Shown in pieces: positions 52,970 through 62,134 of a stretch of DNA of 64,000 nt. The notes under the pieces are model-generated. The model was given only the letters and a program-made list of their open reading frames with translations, was not told the origin of the DNA and searched no databases. Every line of letters begins with the position of its first letter. Within the stretch, counting starts at the first letter, position 1. The DNA lies in the NCBI GenBank assembly GCA_000383355.1, contig KB911157.1, forward strand, positions 30,461 through 94,460, read 5' to 3'. A program made the translations under genes and the position numbers. This DNA comes from Flavobacterium sp. SCGC AAA160-P02 (GTDB lineage: Bacteria > Bacteroidota > Bacteroidia > Flavobacteriales > Flavobacteriaceae).

Positions 52970-54445
52970 ATGATTGCTCACGATTCTAAGATACTAGGTG
53001 AAGGTTTAACGTATGATGACGTTCTTTTAGTTCCTGCCTATTCTGATGTTCTTCCAAGAGAGGTAAACATTCAAACAAAATTTACTCGAAACATTACAAT
53101 TAACATTCCTATAGTATCTGCAGCTATGGATACTGTTACCGAATCATCTATGGCAATTGCCATAGCAAGAGAGGGTGGAATAGGTGTGTTGCATAAAAAT
53201 ATGACTATTGAGCAACAGGCACAAGAGGTTAGAAAAGTAAAAAGAGCAGAAAGTGGGATGATCATAGACCCTGTTACCTTGCCATTAAATGCTATTGTTA
53301 TAGATGCAAAAAATGCCATGCGAGAGCATAAAATTGGTGGAATACCCATTGTAGACGATGCAGGAATATTAAAAGGAATAGTTACTAATAGAGATTTACG
53401 TTTTGAACACGACAACGAAAGAGCTATTATTGAAGTAATGACAAAAGAAAATTTAATTACTGCTTCTGTAGGAACCTCCTTAAAAGGTGCAGAATCTATA
53501 CTACAACAAAATAAAATTGAAAAACTATTAATTGTAGACGATCAATACAAATTAAGAGGCTTAATTACTTTTAGAGATATTACCAAAGTAACACAAAAAC
53601 CAATTGCCAATAAAGATAGTTTTGGAAGATTACGAGTTGCAGCTGCCTTAGGCGTAACTGGAGACGCTGTAGATAGAGCAGAAGCTTTAGTGAATGCTGG
53701 TGTAGATGCTGTAATTATTGATACAGCTCACGGACATACAAAAGGTGTGGTAACTGTTCTAAAAGCGGTAAAAAAATCATTTCCAGAATTAGATGTGGTT
53801 GTTGGAAATATTGCAACAGCAGAGGCTGCAAAATATCTAGTAGCAGCAGGAGCAGATGCAGTAAAAGTAGGGATCGGACCTGGCTCTATATGTACAACTA
53901 GAGTTGTTGCAGGTGTTGGATTTCCTCAATTTTCTGCAGTCTTAGAAGTTGCAGAAGCAATTAAAGGTTCTGGAGTACCAGTAATTGCTGATGGTGGAAT
54001 ACGTTATACAGGAGATATTCCTAAAGCCATAGCAGCTGGAGCAGATTGTGTAATGTTAGGGTCACTTTTAGCAGGAACAAAAGAATCTCCAGGAGAAACT
54101 ATTATTTACGAAGGAAGAAAATTTAAATCTTACAGAGGTATGGGTTCAGTAGAAGCCATGAAGCAAGGTTCTAAAGATCGCTATTTCCAAGATGTAGAAG
54201 ATGATATAAAGAAATTAGTTCCAGAAGGAATTGTTGGAAGAGTTCCTTACAAAGGAGATTTAGATGAAAGTATTCATCAATTTATTGGAGGCCTAAGAGC
54301 AGGAATGGGATATTGTGGTTCTAAAGATATAGACACATTAAAAAATACTGGCAAATTTGTTAGAATTACTGCTTCGGGTATTAATGAAAGCCATCCTCAT
54401 GATGTAGCTATTACTAAAGAAGCTCCAAATTATAGCAGGAGATAA
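52970..54445 (+). CDS. guaB: Inosine-5'-monophosphate dehydrogenase
   Basis: Oxidises IMP to XMP with NAD, the committed step to guanine nucleotides. The protein has 491 residues. The TIM barrel begins with [13 protein letters not shown]. Two CBS domains are inserted at about 95-215, including [11 protein letters not shown]. The catalytic cysteine is in GPGSICTTR near residue 305, and the flap region includes the [10 protein letters not shown] segment near 385. CBS domains suggest control by adenine and guanine nucleotides (family knowledge). Monocistronic, with a strong terminator. Confidence 0.96.
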   Translation: MIAHDSKILGEGLTYDDVLLVPAYSDVLPREVNIQTKFTRNITINIPIVSAAMDTVTESSMAIAIAREGGIGVLHKNMTIEQQAQEVRKVKRAESGMIIDPVTLPLNAIVIDAKNAMREHKIGGIPIVDDAGILKGIVTNRDLRFEHDNERAIIEVMTKENLITASVGTSLKGAESILQQNKIEKLLIVDDQYKLRGLITFRDITKVTQKPIANKDSFGRLRVAAALGVTGDAVDRAEALVNAGVDAVIIDTAHGHTKGVVTVLKAVKKSFPELDVVVGNIATAEAAKYLVAAGADAVKVGIGPGSICTTRVVAGVGFPQFSAVLEVAEAIKGSGVPVIADGGIRYTGDIPKAIAAGADCVMLGSLLAGTKESPGETIIYEGRKFKSYRGMGSVEAMKQGSKDRYFQDVEDDIKKLVPEGIVGRVPYKGDLDESIHQFIGGLRAGMGYCGSKDIDTLKNTGKFVRITASGINESHPHDVAITKEAPNYSRR

Positions 54446-54461
54446 TATTTGAAAACATATC

Positions 54462-54498
54462 AAAAAAAAGAGAAGCGAAAGCTTCTCTTTTTTTTTTG
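54462..54498. terminator. Terminator after guaB, usable from both sides
   Basis: The stem AAAAGAGAAGC/GCTTCTCTTTT around a GAAA tetraloop is followed by a long T-run on the plus strand and, from the left-hand A-run, by T on the minus strand. It lies between guaB and the convergent ompH-like gene. Confidence 0.9.
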
Positions 54499-54517
54499 GT
54501 AATATTTAGTCAGAAAA

Positions 54518-55039
54518 TTACTTCTTAGATGGCGGTGGCATTTTTACACCCAATTTAGCCATTACTTTTTCTGTAATGTCAAAAGCTTCGTCTATGTATG
54601 CAAATTCATTACCAGAAGAAGTTAAAACTTGTGTAAAACCTTCAGCTTTTGCTACTTCAGTAATAGCTTCCCCTAAAATTTTATACAATGGATTCATTAA
54701 CTGATCTCTTTTAAGATTTATTAAACTATTTCCATTTTGCTGACTTTTTTGCAAGTCTTGTTCCAATTCATTAATTTCTTCAACTTTAATTTTCTTAAAG
54801 TTATCTGAAAGACTAGGATCTAGTTTTTGAAATGCAGCTACTTTAGCATTGTAGTCTGCTAATTTAACTTGATAAGAAGAGTCTAATTTTGTGGCATAGA
54901 CATTTAAATCACTTAGAACATTTTTAGCCTCTGGCATCAAACCAACTATGAATTCAGAATTGATAGTTCCAACCTTTGTTTGTGCGTTTGCAAAAAAACC
55001 TGCAAAGCAAAGAACAATTACTAATATTTTACTTTTCAT
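54518..55039 (-). CDS. OmpH/Skp-family periplasmic chaperone
   Basis: A 173-residue protein with a signal peptide (about 1-20, ending ANA). The mature chain is dominated by long amphipathic helices rich in Lys, Glu and Gln, forming the coiled-coil arms of Skp-type trimers, and ends in a short GVKMPPPSKK tail. Family members carry unfolded outer-membrane proteins across the periplasm. The frame extends upstream to a TTG at 55060, but that codon lies inside a TATCTTTG element (55058-55065), so the ATG at 55039 is chosen. Confidence 0.88.
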   Translation of the reverse strand: MKSKILVIVLCFAGFFANAQTKVGTINSEFIVGLMPEAKNVLSDLNVYATKLDSSYQVKLADYNAKVAAFQKLDPSLSDNFKKIKVEEINELEQDLQKSQQNGNSLINLKRDQLMNPLYKILGEAITEVAKAEGFTQVLTSSGNEFAYIDEAFDITEKVMAKLGVKMPPPSKK

Positions 55040-55057
55040 TTGTTTGTATAATTTAGG

Positions 55058-55065
55058 CAAAGATA
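55058..55065 (-). promoter_or_regulatory. -7 element of the OmpH-like gene
   Basis: TATCTTTG on the minus strand, 18 nt upstream of the ATG at 55039. No TTG at the usual distance. Confidence 0.42.
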
Positions 55066-55109
55066 AAAAAGTGATTGACTTTTAAAAATATTATACTCTT
55101 TAAAAATAG

Positions 55110-56021
55110 TTAAATAACAGCTTTTATTGATTTTATGATATTTTCTAGATCTTCTTCAAAATCAAACCATAAAATGTCTGTATCTTTTCTAAACCAAGTT
55201 AATTGTCTTTTAGCAAATCTTCTAGTGTTCTTTTTTATTTCTTCTATGGCAAATTCTTTGGTGATTTCTCCATCAAAAAAAGTAAATAACTCTTTGTAAC
55301 CAACTGTTTGTAATGCATTTAAGTTTCTATGAGCGTATAATAGTTTGGCTTCTTCAAGCAATCCTTGAGCTATCATTAGATCTACTCTATAATTTATCCT
55401 ATCGTAGATTTTTTGACGATCTGCATGTAAACCAATAGTAATTGAGTTAAAATTTCTTTTCCCTATGGCTTTTCCTATAAAACTAGAATATGGGAGCTTT
55501 GTTGCTATACAAATTTCCAGAGCTCTTATAACCCTTTGAGGATTGTCTAGCGCAATGGTTTTATATGTTTGTAAATCTAATTCTTTGAGTTGCTGTTGCA
55601 AAGGAATGATTCCTTCAGTTTCAAGAATATGTTTTAAACCTACTCTTACGGAAGGGGCAACTTCGGGAAAATCGTCAAAACCCTTTAAAACCGCTTGTGC
55701 ATACAAGCCACTTCCTCCCACCATAACAACAATGTCATGTTTTTGAAATAGTTTCCCTAGAGTTTGTAGCGCATCTTTTTCAAATGATCCAACATTATAA
55801 TCATTAAAAATACTTCTATCCTGAATAAAATGATGAGGAACAGTTGCTAATTCTTCTCTACTAGGCACAGCAGTACCAATGGTCATTTCTTTAAAAAACT
55901 GTCTAGAGTCACAAGAAATAACTTCTGTGCTAAAGTGTTTAGCCAGTAAAATACTTAAGGAGGTTTTGCCTATAGCAGTGGGCCCTATAATGCTGATTAG
56001 TGTTTTGTTTTTAGAAGTCAT
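55110..56021 (-). CDS. miaA: tRNA dimethylallyltransferase
   Basis: Transfers a dimethylallyl group to A37 of tRNAs reading U-starting codons. The protein has 303 residues. The P-loop GPTAIGKTSLS is near residue 12, the catalytic DSRQFF and GTAVPSREE segments lie just after it, and VGGSGLYAQAVLKG lies near residue 100. The insertion domain with RVIRALEICIAT follows. It acts upstream of MiaB and of MiaE, which is encoded at 14895-15476. It starts 8 nt after the ion-channel gene on the same strand. Confidence 0.95.
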   Translation of the reverse strand: MTSKNKTLISIIGPTAIGKTSLSILLAKHFSTEVISCDSRQFFKEMTIGTAVPSREELATVPHHFIQDRSIFNDYNVGSFEKDALQTLGKLFQKHDIVVMVGGSGLYAQAVLKGFDDFPEVAPSVRVGLKHILETEGIIPLQQQLKELDLQTYKTIALDNPQRVIRALEICIATKLPYSSFIGKAIGKRNFNSITIGLHADRQKIYDRINYRVDLMIAQGLLEEAKLLYAHRNLNALQTVGYKELFTFFDGEITKEFAIEEIKKNTRRFAKRQLTWFRKDTDILWFDFEEDLENIIKSIKAVI

Positions 56022-56029
56022 TTTACACC

Positions 56030-56854
56030 TTATTCATTGAGTTTATCTCCACAATGATAACAATATTCAGCACCATCTTGATGTGTATCTCGTAAACAGT
56101 TTGGGCAACCTTGTGTGTTTGTAGGAATTGTTGATTTCATAATTTCAGCACCAACTATTCCTGTAGGAATTGCAATAATAGCATAACCTAAAATCATAAT
56201 AGCACTAGCAATTAACTGTCCTAATGGAGTTCCAGGAGCAATATCTCCATACCCCACAGTAGTTAATGTTACAATTGCCCAATATACACTGGTTGGAATA
56301 CTTGTAAAACCATTTTCAGAACCCTCAACCATATACATGATGGTTCCTAAAATAATACATAGAATTAACACAAAAAATAAGAATACAGCTATTTTTGCTC
56401 TACTAGATCTTAGGGCTAAAAGTAGTTTATTAGATTCACCAATATAACGTGTTATTTTTAATATTCTAAAAACCCTCAGAAGTCTAAGCGCTCTTAATGC
56501 AGCTAGATTATGACTTCCAAGTAAAATTAGAGAGACATATTTTGGAATGGTTGATAAGAGATCTATTATCCCATAGAAGCTAAAAATATAATTCCATGGT
56601 TTTTTAACAGAAATAATACGCAGAATATATTCTATTGAAAATAAAATAGTAATAACCCATTCTGCAATGTTTAAAAAGGTACCATAGGTATTATTAATAC
56701 TTTCTATGCTTTCTAGCATTACAAATAGAATACTAGCTAGAATGGCAATGAGTAAGATTACATCAAAAAACTTTCCAGCTTTTGTATCTGCTTCATAAAT
56801 TACTTCATGAATTCGGTGCTTCAAGGATGTTTTATTTTTGGGTGTTGTATTCAA
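56030..56854 (-). CDS. Voltage-gated-type potassium channel with C-terminal zinc ribbon
   Basis: A 274-residue inner-membrane protein with six membrane segments. The fourth has the voltage-sensor pattern LAALRALRLLRVFRILKI, with Arg at every third position. The pore loop carries the potassium selectivity filter TTVGYGD near residue 199. The last 30 residues hold two CxxC pairs (CPNC and CYHC), a probable zinc ribbon in the cytoplasm. The tail is short, with no RCK or cyclic-nucleotide domain, so the ribbon is the only candidate regulatory element. It is followed 8 nt later by miaA. Confidence 0.9.
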   Translation of the reverse strand: MNTTPKNKTSLKHRIHEVIYEADTKAGKFFDVILLIAILASILFVMLESIESINNTYGTFLNIAEWVITILFSIEYILRIISVKKPWNYIFSFYGIIDLLSTIPKYVSLILLGSHNLAALRALRLLRVFRILKITRYIGESNKLLLALRSSRAKIAVFLFFVLILCIILGTIMYMVEGSENGFTSIPTSVYWAIVTLTTVGYGDIAPGTPLGQLIASAIMILGYAIIAIPTGIVGAEIMKSTIPTNTQGCPNCLRDTHQDGAEYCYHCGDKLNE

Positions 56855-56962
56855 AAAATGATATTATAGTTTCACAAGATACTACAAATTAATTTTCTTT
56901 AGTAGAGACGATATCTGGTGTCTTATTAATAAATTATTGTATTGATTTTTTTTAATGAGTTT

Positions 56963-58042
56963 TCAAAAACGTTTGATTTTTAAACCCGTATTATTTTTCA
57001 AATAATTTTTAACAATAGTTCTTGCCAATTCTTTGTGCTCAATAGGTGTAAGTAGAGATTTCAAAATTGCTATTTGTGATTCTTGAAAAGATAAATTTGT
57101 GTAACCATAGCCAATAACTTCATCTTTTTCAACTAAAATAAGAGCATTCTCATCTATTTCTCGCCCCTTTAGTTGAAGAATAAAGTCTGGATGAGCAAAG
57201 TGCTGATCTATTAATTTCTTCTTCTTATTGAAATTATATTTTGGTTGCAAAGTTTCTAATTCTATATGGTATTTTAATCTATTAAATAATTCATTTCCAG
57301 TAAATTGGTAGGTTACAGTATCTACTCTTTCTTGAATTTTTATAGCGCGTTTGCTTTGTTTGATAAAAAGTTTGGTAACCTCAGATTTTAGGTTGTGTCC
57401 TCTTCCAATAAAAATAACCTTACCATCTGCATTGTGTATATAATAGATACCCATTTTATCTGGGATAGCATCTAAAATGGCATTCATTTTATCTTTTACA
57501 TCTCTATTGTCAAAGTATTTAATAGAGTTTTGTACAATTTCTTTATTGTTGTCTTTGTCTAATAGTAACTTAAACAATTGAACAGTGGCTAATGCATCTC
57601 CAGAAGCTCTATGTCTATCACTCATTGGAATTCCTAGTGATTTGCATAATTTCCCTAGACTATATGAATTTTCATCAGGAATTAATTTTCTACTCAATTC
57701 TACTGTACAAATAGAATTTCTTTGGTAGTCAAACCCCAATCTATCAAATTCTGTTTTTAATATTCTGGCGTCAAATTCAGCATTATGAGCCACTAAGGTT
57801 ACATCTTTTGTGATTTCAACGATGCGTTTGGCAACTTCAAAAAACTTAGGAGCATTTCTAAGCATTTTGTTGTTAATACCTGTAAGTTTTACAACAAATT
57901 CTTGAATTGGTTTCTCTGGATTTACAAGGCTTACAAACTGGTCTACAGTAGTATGTCCGTCAAATTTATAAATAGCAATTTCTGTAATGCCTTCCTCATT
58001 AAATTTCCCTCCAGTTGTTTCTATGTCTAAAATTGCGTACAA
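56963..58042 (-). CDS. DnaQ-like 3'-5' exonuclease fused to a GIY-YIG-like domain
   Basis: A 359-residue two-domain protein. The DEDDh exonuclease (about 1-170) has Asp and Glu in LDIETTGG, a VAHNAEFD motif near residue 95 and HRASGDALAT near 150. The second domain (about 190-280) begins MGIYYIHNADGKVIFIGRG, a GIY-YIG nuclease-like fold as in UvrC, with the YIG motif altered to FIG. The C-terminal 70 residues are unassigned. Roles in DNA proofreading or repair are likely for the family. It lies 3 nt after yggS and is probably co-transcribed with it. Confidence 0.86.
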   Translation of the reverse strand: MYAILDIETTGGKFNEEGITEIAIYKFDGHTTVDQFVSLVNPEKPIQEFVVKLTGINNKMLRNAPKFFEVAKRIVEITKDVTLVAHNAEFDARILKTEFDRLGFDYQRNSICTVELSRKLIPDENSYSLGKLCKSLGIPMSDRHRASGDALATVQLFKLLLDKDNNKEIVQNSIKYFDNRDVKDKMNAILDAIPDKMGIYYIHNADGKVIFIGRGHNLKSEVTKLFIKQSKRAIKIQERVDTVTYQFTGNELFNRLKYHIELETLQPKYNFNKKKKLIDQHFAHPDFILQLKGREIDENALILVEKDEVIGYGYTNLSFQESQIAILKSLLTPIEHKELARTIVKNYLKNNTGLKIKRF

Positions 58043-58045
58043 ATC

Positions 58046-58711
58046 TTATGTTATGTAATTTCTAGCACCAAATATAGAGCTACCAACTCTAATCATAGTA
58101 CTACCGTTTCTAATACCTATTTTATAATCTCCACTCATACCCATAGAGAGTATTTTAAGATTTGGGTGTTGAGGTTGGTTTTGCTCAAAAAAAGATTTTA
58201 ACAATGAAAACTCTTCATGTAAAATAGTCTCGTCTGAGGTAAATGTTGCCATTCCCATAAAACCAGCAATGTTTATGTTTGTGAGGTTTTTTAACTCCTC
58301 AGCATGTAAAATAGTTGAAATTTCTTCATATGGTAAGCCAAACTTTGTTTCCTCTTTTGCAATTCTCACCTGTAATAAACAACTGATAATTCTATCGTGC
58401 TTTTTAGCTTGCTTATTAATTTCTTTTAATGTTTTAAAACTGTCTACACCATGAATTAAATCAACAAAATGAGCCATGTATTTCACCTTATTACTTTGTA
58501 GATGCCCAATCATATGCCATTGAATATCTTTTGGTAAGGCGTCATACTTAGCTACCATTTCTTGTATTTTATTTTCTCCAAAAACCCTCTGACCAGCATC
58601 ATAAGCTTCCTGCAAATCAGCAATTGGTTTGGTTTTAGAAACCGCTACCAAGACAACGTCATCTGAAATTGACGCGTTTATTTTTTCTAAATTATCTTTT
58701 ATATACTTCAT
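58046..58711 (-). CDS. YggS-family pyridoxal-phosphate homeostasis protein
   Basis: A 221-residue single-domain PLP-binding protein. The PLP lysine is in VAVSKTKP near residue 26, and FGENKIQEM and WHMIGHLQSNKVKYM follow. The phosphate-binding segment LSMGMSGDYKIGIRNGSTMIRVG is near residue 190 (LSMGMSGD and GSTMIRVG are the conserved parts). Family members have no catalytic activity known to me and control PLP supply. It starts 2 nt after the DUF1015 gene, so it belongs to that transcript. Confidence 0.92.
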   Translation of the reverse strand: MKYIKDNLEKINASISDDVVLVAVSKTKPIADLQEAYDAGQRVFGENKIQEMVAKYDALPKDIQWHMIGHLQSNKVKYMAHFVDLIHGVDSFKTLKEINKQAKKHDRIISCLLQVRIAKEETKFGLPYEEISTILHAEELKNLTNINIAGFMGMATFTSDETILHEEFSLLKSFFEQNQPQHPNLKILSMGMSGDYKIGIRNGSTMIRVGSSIFGARNYIT

Positions 58712-58713
58712 AA

Positions 58714-59949
58714 TTAAAATTCATACATGGTTAACCCACTTCTTAATTTGGGCTCAATATAGCTAGTTTTTGGTGGCATTATTAATTTTGCATCTGCAAT
58801 TTCTTTCATTTCTTCTATGGTAATTGGCAGCATTCCAAAACCAACCTTAAAGGTGCCATTGTCTACGTTAGATTTTAGTGATAGCGTGTCTAATTTATTA
58901 TTAGTATAACCAATGCGATTGTTGTTCTGTAAGTCTTTTATTCCTAAGATTGGTTGTAAGATGGTTCTGTACAAAATCTCTGTATCTAATTTACTTAGCG
59001 CATCAGAGTAATTATAGACGCCATTCTTAAGTTGTAATGTAAAAAATTTACCATTTAAATACATGCTAAATTCATGTTTTTTTGTGGGTGTTTTAAAATG
59101 AGAGCCATGGTTTTTTATAATAAAACTTGTTTCTAATTTAGAGAAGAACTCTTTATCAGTATAGCCGTTTAAGTCTTTTATAAAACGATTAAATTCTGAA
59201 ATATTTAAATTAGATTCTGGAATCAAATAACTCATAAAATAATTATAATTTTCTGTTCCTTTATGTTCTGTGTTTTCTACTTGTAAGTCCTTTTTTAATA
59301 GGGCAGAGGAGGCACTTCTATGATGCCCATCTGCAATGTATAGTGCATCTTTTTTGTTAAAAAAAGAAGTGATTTTTTCTATATTCTCTGAATCTTGAAC
59401 TAGCCACAAACGATGCAACCTTTTATCAGTTGTTGAAAATTCATATTCTGGTCTTTCTCTTTTTATTGTATGAAGTAAATTATCAAAAGCCACATCATCT
59501 TCATACATTAATAAAACAGGTTCTGCATTAAATCCAGTAGCTTTTAAATAAGTTTCAAATAATTGCTCTCTTTTTTTTATTGTCCCCTCATGTTTTTTTA
59601 TGTGTCCATTGGTATAATCATCTACTGCTGTTGCAGCAATTATTCCACAAAATGAGTTAAGAGAATCAGAGCTTTCATACACATAAAATGTAGGAGAGTC
59701 TTCTTTAATAAAGATACCGTTCTCTTTAAATTCTATGTAGCGATCATGCACCATTTGAAAACGCTGTTCACTAGATATTTCTTGTGGATGCTTGTATCCT
59801 GGATGTATGATGTGTAAAAATGTAAACGGATTAAAGTCTAGCTTGGATCCTAATTCTGCAGGTGTGTAAGCTTCGTAAGATTTAGAAGATACTAGGGCTA
59901 CTTTATCTCTGCTTGGTCTTACTGCTTTAAAAGGTTTTACAATGGCCAT
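58714..59949 (-). CDS. DUF1015 family protein associated with serine synthesis genes
   Basis: A 411-residue cytoplasmic protein of the DUF1015 family. Its hallmark is YIADGHHRSASSALL near residue 205, with a pair of histidines that could bind a metal or phosphate. It begins with an FKAVRPSRDKVALVSS segment. It lies 73 nt after serA and 2 nt before yggS, in the conserved serC-serA-DUF1015 order. The biochemical activity of this family is unknown to me; a link to serine metabolism rests on gene order alone. Confidence 0.85.
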   Translation of the reverse strand: MAIVKPFKAVRPSRDKVALVSSKSYEAYTPAELGSKLDFNPFTFLHIIHPGYKHPQEISSEQRFQMVHDRYIEFKENGIFIKEDSPTFYVYESSDSLNSFCGIIAATAVDDYTNGHIKKHEGTIKKREQLFETYLKATGFNAEPVLLMYEDDVAFDNLLHTIKRERPEYEFSTTDKRLHRLWLVQDSENIEKITSFFNKKDALYIADGHHRSASSALLKKDLQVENTEHKGTENYNYFMSYLIPESNLNISEFNRFIKDLNGYTDKEFFSKLETSFIIKNHGSHFKTPTKKHEFSMYLNGKFFTLQLKNGVYNYSDALSKLDTEILYRTILQPILGIKDLQNNNRIGYTNNKLDTLSLKSNVDNGTFKVGFGMLPITIEEMKEIADAKLIMPPKTSYIEPKLRSGLTMYEF

Positions 59950-60022
59950 TACTAGTGTTAATTTGAAAAAAAATTACTTAAAATCACAATCAATTTAACT
60001 TAATTATGTGCTAAGTAATCTA

Positions 60023-60976
60023 CTATGCTTTTAATAATGCGATGATTTGTGTTGCTAATTCTGTTCCTATTCTATCTTGTGCTTCTATTGTAGCAGCACC
60101 AATATGAGGAGTTAGAGACAATTCTGGATTCATTAATAACTGAATTTCAGGAGCTGGTTCTTTTTCAAAGACATCCAATCCTGCAAACCTTACTTTTTCG
60201 GTTTCAATGGCATTAATTAACGCCATCTCATCAATAACACCTCCTCTTGCAGCATTTACAATACCAACACCAGTTTTCATCTTTTCAATTTCTTTTTTTC
60301 CAATAACATAACTTTCTTGAACCGGAACATGCAAACTAATAAAGTCGCTTTCTTTTAATAAAGTATCTAAATCTGTGGTTTCTATAGGAATGGTAATACG
60401 CTGGCCGTTAAAAAATTCTACAGTAATAGGAGCACTTTCTGTAAAGTGATCATTGGCAATAACTTCCATACCCAAGCCTAAGGCAATTTTAGCAACTTCT
60501 TGACCTATTCTCCCAAAACCTATAATCCCAATTTTTTTTCCTCTAAGTTCAGATCCTGAAGCATATGCTTTTTTTAAATCTTTAAAACGTGAATCTCCTT
60601 CTAAAGGCATTTCTCTATTTGATTGATGTAAGAAACGAACCATTCCAAAGAGGTGAGCAAAAACCAATTCTGCTACAGAACTAGAAGATGCAGCAGGGGT
60701 ATTAATGACATGCAAGCCTTGGTCTTTTGCATAATCAACATCAATATTATCCATACCAACACCACCTCGTCCTATTAATTTAATACTAGGACAGGCATCT
60801 ATTAATTCTTGTCTTACCTGTGTAGCACTTCTAACCAATATGGCATCTATTTGATGCTCATTAATAAATTTTTCTAATTGAACTTGAGCAACTTTTGTAG
60901 TAATTACTTCAAACCCGCCTTGTTGTAGCGCGTCTATTCCACTTTGTGAAATTCCGTCGTTTGCTAATATTTTCAT
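60023..60976 (-). CDS. serA: D-3-phosphoglycerate dehydrogenase, short form
   Basis: Oxidises 3-phosphoglycerate to phosphohydroxypyruvate with NAD, the first step of serine synthesis. The 317 residues make the short form without an ACT domain, so feedback by serine is not expected by that route. The NAD-binding GFGRIGQEVAKIA motif is near residue 150. The catalytic Arg is in NAARGGVIDE, and the acid/base His pair is completed by LTPHIGAAT near 290. It starts 32 nt after serC. Confidence 0.94.
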   Translation of the reverse strand: MKILANDGISQSGIDALQQGGFEVITTKVAQVQLEKFINEHQIDAILVRSATQVRQELIDACPSIKLIGRGGVGMDNIDVDYAKDQGLHVINTPAASSSSVAELVFAHLFGMVRFLHQSNREMPLEGDSRFKDLKKAYASGSELRGKKIGIIGFGRIGQEVAKIALGLGMEVIANDHFTESAPITVEFFNGQRITIPIETTDLDTLLKESDFISLHVPVQESYVIGKKEIEKMKTGVGIVNAARGGVIDEMALINAIETEKVRFAGLDVFEKEPAPEIQLLMNPELSLTPHIGAATIEAQDRIGTELATQIIALLKA

Positions 60977-61008
60977 CTTTAGTCTCCGCAGTAGCGGTTG
61001 TCTTTTAA

Positions 61009-62073
61009 TTATGCTTTTCTTTCTAACTCTTGCATGGTATCTACCAAAGCCTGAACACTAAATAATGGCAAGGCGTTGTACATACTTGCTCTGTAGCCAC
61101 CAACACTTCTATGACCATTTAATCCATTAATTCTTGCTTCCTTCCAGAGCGTATCAAAACGATCTGTTAAGGCGTTGTCTTGTAACGAAAACGTAGCATT
61201 CATAATGCTTCTATCTTCTTTTGCCACTACACCAGAAAATAATGGATTTCTGTCAATTTCTCCGTATAACAAATCAGCTTTCTTCTGATTTACTTTTTCA
61301 ATGAAAGGTATTCCTCCCAGATTTTTTAACCATTCTAATGTTAACATAGAAACATAAATAGGAAATACTGCTGGAGTGTTAAACATACTCTCTTTTCCTA
61401 AATGCACTTTATAGTTTAACATAGAAGGAATTGTTCGTTCTACTTTTCCTAAAATATCTTCTTTTATAATAATAACTGTAGTACCAGCTGGTCCCATATT
61501 TTTTTGAGCTCCTGCATAAATTAAGTCAAATTTTGAAAAATCTAATTGACGTGAAAAAATATCGGAACTCATATCGCAAATTAGAGGAATCTCTAGTGAT
61601 GGAAAATCTTTAATTTGGGTTCCAAATATGGTATTGTTGCTAGTACAGTGAAAATAATCTGCATCTGAAGGAATATCATATCCTTTAGGGATGTAGGTAA
61701 AATTTTTATCTTTTGAAGAAGCAACTTCAACTAATTCTCCAAATAACTTAGCTTCTTTGATTGCTTTATCTGACCAAGTACCTGTATTTAAATAGGCAGC
61801 TTTCTTGTTTAATAAGTTGTAGGCAGCCATTAAAAACTGAGTACTTGCTCCTCCTTGTAGAAACAGTACTTGGTAGCCCTTATTTTCTAATCCTAGCAAT
61901 TCTAAGGTAAGTGATTTCGCGTTCTCCATCACAGCTACAAAAGGGGTGCTTCTGTGAGATATCTCTAGTAATGAAAGATCGTCATTATTAAAATCGATAA
62001 CTGCTTTTGAGGCTTGTTGTAAGACTTCCTCAGGTAAGATACATGGTCCGGCACTAAAGTTGTGTTTTTTCAT
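61009..62073 (-). CDS. serC: Phosphoserine aminotransferase
   Basis: PLP aminotransferase converting phosphohydroxypyruvate to phosphoserine. From the chosen ATG the protein has 354 residues and begins MKKHNFSAGPCILP, the family opening. The PLP lysine lies in YAGAQKNMGPAG near residue 190, and GGYRASMYNALP near 335 binds substrate. The frame extends 8 codons to 62097; those residues have no counterpart in the family, so they are left out. Part of the acyl-CoA reductase-serC-serA-DUF1015 series. Confidence 0.95.
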   Translation of the reverse strand: MKKHNFSAGPCILPEEVLQQASKAVIDFNNDDLSLLEISHRSTPFVAVMENAKSLTLELLGLENKGYQVLFLQGGASTQFLMAAYNLLNKKAAYLNTGTWSDKAIKEAKLFGELVEVASSKDKNFTYIPKGYDIPSDADYFHCTSNNTIFGTQIKDFPSLEIPLICDMSSDIFSRQLDFSKFDLIYAGAQKNMGPAGTTVIIIKEDILGKVERTIPSMLNYKVHLGKESMFNTPAVFPIYVSMLTLEWLKNLGGIPFIEKVNQKKADLLYGEIDRNPLFSGVVAKEDRSIMNATFSLQDNALTDRFDTLWKEARINGLNGHRSVGGYRASMYNALPLFSVQALVDTMQELERKA

Positions 62074-62134
62074 TTTGTCTTGATTTTCAAGTGGCAAATT
62101 TCTAAAAAATTTATGAATATGATGCCTTTATAAA

